DNA of 64,000 nucleotides from Raffaelea ambrosiae (lineage: Eukaryota; Ascomycota; Sordariomycetes; Ophiostomatales; Ophiostomataceae): positions 138,119 to 202,118 of the forward strand of contig PCDI01000017.1 in the NCBI GenBank assembly GCA_002778195.1, given 5' to 3'. A program made the position numbers and the translations under genes. Positions 57,767 to 64,000 of the stretch are shown here, piece after piece. A model generated the notes under the pieces. It searched no databases and had not been told where the DNA came from. It saw nothing but the letters and a program-made list of their open reading frames with translations. The stretch's first letter is position 1; every line of letters starts with the position of its first letter.

Positions 57767-59508
57767 ATGGCCCGCACCCAGAGCTCGCCTCTTCCGATCC
57801 TGCCGTTGCCCCAGGGCGTCGTCCTCTATCCGGGCATCGTCCAGCGCATTCCCGCCACCGCCAACCGTCCCGATATCCCGGCGCTGCTCGCCAGCATCTA
57901 CGCGCGTGCGGCGGCCCAGTCGGCCGACAACGGACGCCATGCCGTCAACGAGGTGCCCGTGGTCTGCGTGCCCATGGCCTCGCCGTATGTAGGCCCGCGC
58001 GGCCAACTGCTGCTGGGCCGTGGCAGCGGCACGCCGGCGCCGTCGACGCCGCTGGGCGAGGCCCCGGAGTTCGATGCCGGCAAGTCGACCAAGGCGGATC
58101 TCTTCGGCTGCGGCGTCGTGGCCAAGATCACACACATTGAGGGCCGCAATGCCGGCGAGTTCACGCTGCACGTCGAGGGCCGGTCGCGGGTCTGGATCGA
58201 CCGGATCTACCAGGAGCAGCCGTGCTTTGAGGGCAAAGTGACGGTGTATCAAGACGAAAGTATGTGCAGGAGGACCTGTTTGCTGTGTTTCCGTCTCTTC
58301 TCGCTCCGCCGCATTCTGCCCCCCTGCCCCCTTTCCACCCAATTTGTTGCCAAAGCTAACACGCCCCAGTCGACGCAAAGGACAGCGCCATGGTCGAACT
58401 CTTCCAGAAACTCAAGAACACGTCGCGCGAGCTGGCCCAGATCCTGCGCGTCGCCGCCATCATCGCACCCGACCGGCCCCATGCCCGCTTCACCCCCGTG
58501 CTGGCCCGGCGCCTCGACTCGTTCATCCTCAGCAAGGCCATCGGCGAGGCGGGCATTCTGGCCGACTTCATGGCCAACATAGTCGTGGCGTCCTACGAGG
58601 AGAAGCTGCAGGTCCTGGCCCTGTTCGACGTCAAGAAGCGCCTCGTCAAGGTCCTCGAGCTGCTCGAACGCCAGGTCGGCAACATCCGCAACAGCGTCAA
58701 GATCACGGCCGTCACGATCAGCTCCGACGACAACCAGCAGGACGGGGACAGCCAGGGCTGGAACCCGCTGAAGGGAGTCGCAAACCGCAGCATGCCCTTC
58801 GGTGTCCTGATTCCGCCCAACGCCATGGGTCTGCCCGGAGGAGCAGGCGGCGGAGGAGGCGGGAACAATGCACACGGCTTCTTTGGCGGCAACGGCGGCC
58901 GGCAGCAGCCCGACCAGCAGGAGCCAGACGAGGTCGACGAGCTGGAGAAGAAACTGGAGGCGGCCGATCTCAGCCCCGAGGCCGCCAAGGTGGCCGAGCG
59001 CGAGCTCAAGCGGCTGCGCAAGATGGTGCCCGCCCAGGCCGAGTACACCGTGGTTCGCAGCTACCTCGAGACGCTGGCCGAGATCCCGTGGAACACGCTG
59101 ACCGACGACCGTCTGGGCCCGGGCACCCTGGCACGGGCGCGTGCCCAGCTGGACGGCGACCACTACGGCCTCGAGAAGGTCAAGAAGCGGCTGCTCGAGT
59201 ACCTGGCCGTGCTGCGTCTGAAGCAGTCCATCAACGACGAGGTCGACGCGCAGATCAAGGACGCCGAACAGCAGCTGGAGGTGGCCAAGGTGGCCTCGGA
59301 GTCGCCGTCGAGCAACGCGCCGTCGAGCAACGCGCCGTCCACGGACAAGGCGCAGGCCGTCCACGAGCGGCTGGCCGCGCTGCAAGGGCGGCGCATGGGG
59401 GACAAGTCGCCCATCCTGCTGCTGGTGGGCCCGCCAGGCGTGGGCAAGACCAGTCTGGCCAAGTCCGTGGCGACGTCGCTGGGCCGCAAGTTCCACCGCA
59501 TCTCGCTG

Positions 59509-59549
<41 letters not shown>

Positions 59550-59697
59550 GACGTACGTGGCGGCCATGCCGGGCCTGATCATGCAGGGCCTGCGCAAGGT
59601 CGGCGTGGCCAACCCGGTGATCCTGCTCGACGAGATCGACAAGATCGGCACGTCCAACTACCACGGCGACCCGTCGGCCGCCATGCTGGAGGTGCTG

Positions 59698-59737
<40 letters not shown>

Positions 59738-61068
59738 GCCTGCCCTTTGACCTCAGCCGCGTGCTCTTCATCGCCACGGCCAACAGCCTCGACACCATCC
59801 CCGCGCCGCTGCTGGACCGCATGGAGATGATCCACCTGCCCGGCTACACCACGCTCGAGAAGAAGCACATTGCCATGCAGTACCTGGTGCCCAAGCAGAT
59901 CCGCGTCAACGGCCTGACCGCCGACCAGGTCGGCCTGGACGAGAACGTCGTGGCCAAGGTCATCGAGTCGTACACGCGCGAGGCCGGCGTGCGCAACCTG
60001 GAGCGCGAGATCGGCTCCGTGTGCCGCGCCAAGGCCGTCGAGTACGCCGAGGCCAAGGACGGCGGCAGGCTCGACACGTACCAGCCGCAGCTGACCGTGG
60101 CCGACCTCGAGCACATCCTCGGCATCGAGAAGTTCGAGGAGGAGATTGCCGAGACGACGAGCCGCCCCGGCATCGTGACCGGCCTGGTCGCCTACAGCTC
60201 GGGCGGCAACGGCAGCATCCTCTTCATCGAGGTGGCCGACATGCCCGGCACCGGCAAGGTCCAGCTGACCGGCAAGCTGGGCGACGTGCTCAAGGAGTCC
60301 GTCGAGGTGGCCCTGTCGTGGGTCAAGGCCCACGCCTTTGATCTCGGCCTGACCCAGGACCCCATCGACGACGTCCTCCGCCACCGCAACATCCACGTTC
60401 ACTGCCCCTCGGGCTCGATCCCCAAGGACGGCCCCAGCAGCGGCATGGCCCAGGCCATTGCCCTGATCTCGCTCTTCTCGGGCCGCGCAGTGCCCCCGAG
60501 TCTGGCCATGACTGTAAGCCTTCTCCTCCACTGACTACCCCGCGCCATCGCGCCATCTTCTCGCCTATTTCCCCGTTTCGTTCCCTCTGCCTACGTCTCC
60601 TCGCTTGCTCGCTTCTTGCTGACACACTGTTTTCTTTTTTCTTTGCTACACAGGGAGAAATTACGCTCCGCGGACGGATCACTGCCGTGGGTGGGATTAA
60701 AGAGAAACTGATCGGGGCGCTGCGTGCAGGTGTCAAGACCGTGCTACTGCCAGCGCAGAACCGCAAGGACGTCCGCGACCTGCCCCAGGAGGTCAAGGAT
60801 GGCCTGGAAATCATCCATGTCAAGTACGATTTTTCTTTTTTTTTTTTTTTTTCGCCCTCCCCCTCCCCCCATCTGTTCGTGGGCTATTGTTCAAAAAATA
60901 TGAACACGCCCCGTACTTCCCTTGTTGGTGTCACCACCGGTCAAGACCATTTCGTTTTACTAACACATCGTCTCCTTTTCTAGTCATGTCTGGGAGGCCA
61001 TCTCCATTATCTGGCCAGACAAGTTCCCGGCGGCCCAGCAGTATCCAGCTGTCGAGAGTCGGCTGTAG
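57767..61068 (+). CDS. peroxisomal Lon protease (LonP2/Pln type)
   Basis: ATP-dependent Ser-Lys protease that degrades damaged or unassembled matrix proteins in peroxisomes. Exons 57767-58259, 58370-60513, 60654-60823 and 60984-61068 give 963 residues. The N-terminal Lon substrate domain starts at LPILPLPQGVVLYPGIVQRI. The AAA+ module has Walker A GPPGVGKTSLAKS (about 518-530) and Walker B ILLDEIDKIG (about 583). The protease domain has PKDGPSSG (catalytic Ser at about 854) and VGGIKEKL (catalytic Lys at about 895), spaced as in bacterial Lon. The C-terminus is SRL, a type 1 peroxisomal targeting signal, and there is no mitochondrial presequence, which separates it from mitochondrial Pim1. 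The SRL and the HVWEAISIIWPDKF helix are encoded only by the 85-nt last exon. A Gly-rich insert and a PSSNAPSSNAPS repeat sit in linker positions. Confidence 0.97.
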
Positions 61069-62002
61069 AGGCGAGAGGGCGGGATCGCCCACTGGGCCCC
61101 TGGTGAAATGGGATGGATTGGGTTGTTCTGGGCATGGCTGTACGAAGAGCGGGTGATTTTGTTGTTATGTTTCTGATGTTTGCACTATATCACTCACTGC
61201 ATGTTGACGTTCTCTTGTCCGTTTTCTTTGTTTCTTTATTTTCTGATCTTCTTTATTTCTTTATTTTCTTTCCTTTCTTTCTATTTCTTCAAAACTCCTG
61301 TACAAAGTTCATAATTTGCATCGCCTGCAGAAAAAAAGCATTCATTAACAAGCATTTAAATTCTAAAACTCTTCGCATCCCCCCCTCTCATCTGTTGTCC
61401 GATTTGTGGCTTTCTCGTTTTCTCTCCGTCTTTCCGTTCTTTTTGTGCTGGTTTGTTTGGGTCTCGGTCCCTATGACACTGCCCTGTCTCATATGTCGTC
61501 GCACCTCTCAAGACTCATCCTCCCGCATTGTGTTCCCCCAGCCCAGGTGGTCATTGTCTTTCTCTCTCCCTCGTCCATGCTCTTCTTTTTTTGTCACATC
61601 TTTTTTTGCTCCATCCAGTCTAATGCTCCTATGTGTGCAGGACAAGACGAAACAAGCGAGATGGGGATGCACCTGCAGGAAAGGGCAGCCCCAGATGTGA
61701 ATCAGTCAACCCCCCCTCCCCCCTCCTCCCTTGTCGTCTTTTCTCGTCTTGTCTCGTCGTTTTCGTCTTCTCTACCTGAATTCTTCCGCGGAAACCTGCA
61801 AATCCCGTTTCTTTTTCCTCTATTTGTTCTCTGTCTTTGTCTGAAGCAGTTAAAGATTCCATGTTCCCGACGGTCGCCCCCTCCCCTCCCCTTCTTCCGG
61901 GGCGATAAAACTTTCCGGTTCTGAGACGTGGGTCGCCGCCGCCGCCACCCGGTTTGTGGTGAGATCTGGAGATACGAGAGGAAAAAGTAAAGAAAAAAAC
62001 CG

Positions 62003-62090
62003 CTTGTCCCACCACAAAGGGGGGGGGCGTGCTTTCTGTGGGGAGAAAAGACCACCTGTCCCACCACAAAGGGGAGGCGTGCTCTCTGTG
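62003..62090. repeat. imperfect tandem duplication, about 51-bp period
   Basis: Copy 1 (62003-62040) and copy 2 (62055-62090) share TGTCCCACCACAAAGGGG and a CGTGCTYTCTGTG block; they differ in the length of a G run and a few substitutions. Confidence 0.85.
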
Positions 62091-62325
62091 CTATGTGTTG
62101 TCTTTGGGAGAGTTTCCCTTCTTTTTTTTCCTCTGCTTGGCTTGGTTACAGGGTTCCTCTCTTCTCTAGCGAATCGGAGTTGCATCTTGCCGGATTGGGA
62201 CAGCTTGTTTCTCCTCTTCTGGACTGTCTCTTACGGTGACACTTTGCCATCTGCAAAATAAAAGAGAGAGAAACAGTAGCATGGAAACATTGGACGAGAT
62301 AAAGTGAGGTGTGAGGTGTGAGGTG

Positions 62326-62350
62326 TTCTCTCTCTCTCTCTCTCTCTCTC
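62326..62350. repeat. (TC)n microsatellite
   Basis: About 12 TC units directly after three GTGAGGT copies. Confidence 0.95.
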
Positions 62351-63334
62351 GGGCATGGGTTCTCCCTTCTTTTTTTATTTCTGCTCGCTTATTGCATGTT
62401 TGCTGTTAGACACTGGTCGTGCAACCGGTTTAAGTCGTCTATTGAAGATTCGTTCCGGCCCAACGTCATCGTTATGTCCTCTGCTTACGACTAGCGGCAG
62501 CCATTCATCGTGCCCATGGTAGATAGTGAAGTACATCCTATATTGGCGTCTCTCCATCCTATATCGCGAAACTCAGGTGCCATTGTATACAAATATAGAG
62601 AACGTAGGAATCCCATGATCCTCTCTCGGTTCTCGTTAGCGGTAGCCATTTTTTTCTGTCTGTCAGTGTATGCCAAATAATTCAAACCTAGATTTGTACT
62701 TCTTCTTTTTTTCGAGAAGTAGATCTCTTGTTTTTCTAGTGCCTCTTTTCTCGCTTAACAGATTCCGAAGGGTCAAGCATGGAACTTGTTTGTTTCTGTC
62801 CACTTTTTTTCTTTTTTTCTTTCTCTAGACTGTTTTCTTTCTTTTCTTTCGGGGGTGGTGTGTGGGTGAACAGCATATTCCAACCACCTATCCGAGAAAA
62901 GAGTCAATGCGCCATGTGTCCAGATATATTCCTGTAGGCCAAAAACCAAGGCACGTTCACAATCGGTGATTCTATCCTGGTGTTCACTTCCCGGGCTGCT
63001 GTGTGTTTTGTGGCTCGCGGAGCAAAGCAGCGGAGATCGCAAATCTCTGTCTCAGCTACCAACACAACGAAGACAGACTGATTTAAATAATAAAGACAGA
63101 GAGGACAGAGAGGGCAGAGAGGACAGACAGGAGACGGACAAGGGGGGAAGGAGGAGGGGAAACACAACATCCACTTCTGTATTGGTTTCTTTTTTTTTCC
63201 CCTTCTTTTCTTTGCCTGTCTTCTGTGCCCAGATTGACACAGTTACAGATAACGAGAGTTGAGACACAGCAGGTCCCTGAATTTGTGTGACTTCTTGAAG
63301 AAGAAAATAAGGTCGGTTTCGTTCTGGCAGGACG

Positions 63335-63425
63335 GCAAAAAGAGAGAACTATAAAGAAAGGAAAGTAAAGGAAAGCAAGGAAAGCAAGAAAAGAAAGAAA
63401 AGAAAGAAAAGAAAGAGAGATGAAA
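63335..63425. repeat. purine-rich (GAAA)n-like tract
   Basis: About 90 bases almost entirely A/G, dominated by GAAA and GGAAAGCAA units. Confidence 0.85.
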
Positions 63426-64000
63426 CGAGAAGCTGCAGCACAGTATACAGAGATGGTGTAGCACAGCGGCAAAAAAAGAACATGAAGAAGAAAAGGGGTT
63501 TCTTTGGGGGAAGGGAGTCTGGAAACCGCATCTGGCAATTCAAAGAGACACACAACATTCCCGCCCTCTTACATACACGACAACAACAAAAAAGAAGAAA
63601 ACATTATCTGGTTCTGTACGAGTGTTACACGGCATTGATCCGTTTTCTTTTCTTTGTCTTTTTGTCCCTTTTCTGTCTGTCCCAGTGGTGTTTTTTGGAG
63701 TCTCTTATTTGTTTAATTTAATTTTATTTTATTTTTCGGCTGCTGTCGTCGTTTCTCATCTGTATTATCCTGGCTTTGCCTTCGGCAGTTGGAGTCAGCT
63801 TGTCGGAAAGAGACCAGCCTGGTCAAGCCATCCATCCTATTCTTTTGTGTCTGGTGTCACAGGTCATCGGTAAAACGGGAGACCAGAGACAATCCCCCCA
63901 AAAAGCCAGAAGACAAAGTCTCCATTCCAGGATCGAGTTTGATTCCAGGACCCCCCCCCTTCCAACCAATATCCAAACTGTAACAGTATCTTACAGGAGG

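Larger units (their letters stand above)
61069..64000. other. 2.9 kb gene-poor right end of window
   Basis: Lon 3' UTR, then T/C-rich and A/G-rich low-complexity blocks. Contents: an imperfect tandem duplication (62003-62090), a GTGAGGT repeat followed by a TC array (about 62305-62350), a GACAGAGAGG-type repeat (about 63090-63130) and a purine run (63335-63425). No open frame has recognisable domains on either strand, and I see no tRNA. Confidence 0.6.

Noticed and set aside
58249..60531. 760-codon minus-strand open frame opposite Lon
   Set aside because: Antisense shadow caused by strong third-position GC; no domain content, and it ignores the Lon intron boundaries.
61069..64000. Short direct repeats considered as a CRISPR array or satellite
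   Set aside because: Only two or three copies, no regular spacers, and the genome is eukaryotic.

Overview
The window is nuclear DNA of a filamentous ascomycete, most likely a Sordariomycete. The genes are split by short introns (about 70-215 bp) with GTRNGT-type donors and CTAAC/CTGAC-like branch sites. Coding DNA is GC-rich, proteins carry long Gln/Asn/Asp/Gly runs, and intergenic DNA is T/C-rich. A single 5S rRNA gene lies outside any rDNA repeat, as is typical of this group. Genus is not determined. I see no virus, integrated plasmid, CRISPR array or secondary-metabolite cluster, and no convincing tRNA gene.

Layout: 1-2331 is gene-poor low-complexity DNA. 2332-5592 (+) is a Zn2Cys6 transcription factor. 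6372-6490 (-) is the 5S rRNA gene. 7317-16609 (-) is a giant Tao3/Mor2/Furry-type morphogenesis scaffold. 16610-21616 is a 5 kb gene-free divergent interval. 21617-23836 (+) is NADPH-cytochrome P450 reductase. 27655-29684 (+) is a two-RRM RNA-binding protein with a very long pyrimidine-rich leader. 30222-31626 (-) is the RIO2 kinase, divergent from proteasome subunit RPN1 (32339-35338, +). 35943-38597 (-) is mismatch-repair MLH1. About 40480-41813 (+) is an unrecognised Ser/Pro/Gln-rich, probably nuclear protein. 43061-46240 (-) is a 4E-T-like eIF4E-binding protein. 47300-50932 (-) is ribosome-biogenesis factor URB1/NPA1, divergent from isopentenyl-diphosphate isomerase (51730-52666, +). 54187-55194 (+) is a GNAT acetyltransferase. 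55839-56887 (-) is replication protein A subunit 2, divergent from peroxisomal Lon protease (57767-61068, +). 61069-64000 holds no gene I can support.

Most genes are core housekeeping functions: ribosome assembly (URB1, RIO2, 5S rRNA), protein turnover (RPN1, Lon), DNA replication and repair (RPA2, MLH1), translation and mRNA control (4E-T-like, RRM protein), and isoprenoid/sterol supply (IDI1, CPR). They do not form one pathway cluster. The functional link I can support best is regulatory: three MCB-like ACGCGN elements within 27 bp upstream of RPA2, and a perfect ACGCGT upstream of MLH1, consistent with G1/S control of both.

Exon structures were assembled by hand from splice signals, frame continuity and recalled family conservation. 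Several genes have tiny terminal coding exons (4 nt in RPA2, 18 nt in CPR, 27 nt in RPN1) that automated annotation would probably miss. The most notable observations are the dispersed 5S gene, the MCB elements, an eIF4E-binding motif carried on a short first exon, a splice-dependent peroxisomal SRL tail on Lon, and an in-frame stop-free 72-nt intron next to the catalytic Glu motif of IDI1. I did not find a clearly novel biological system.
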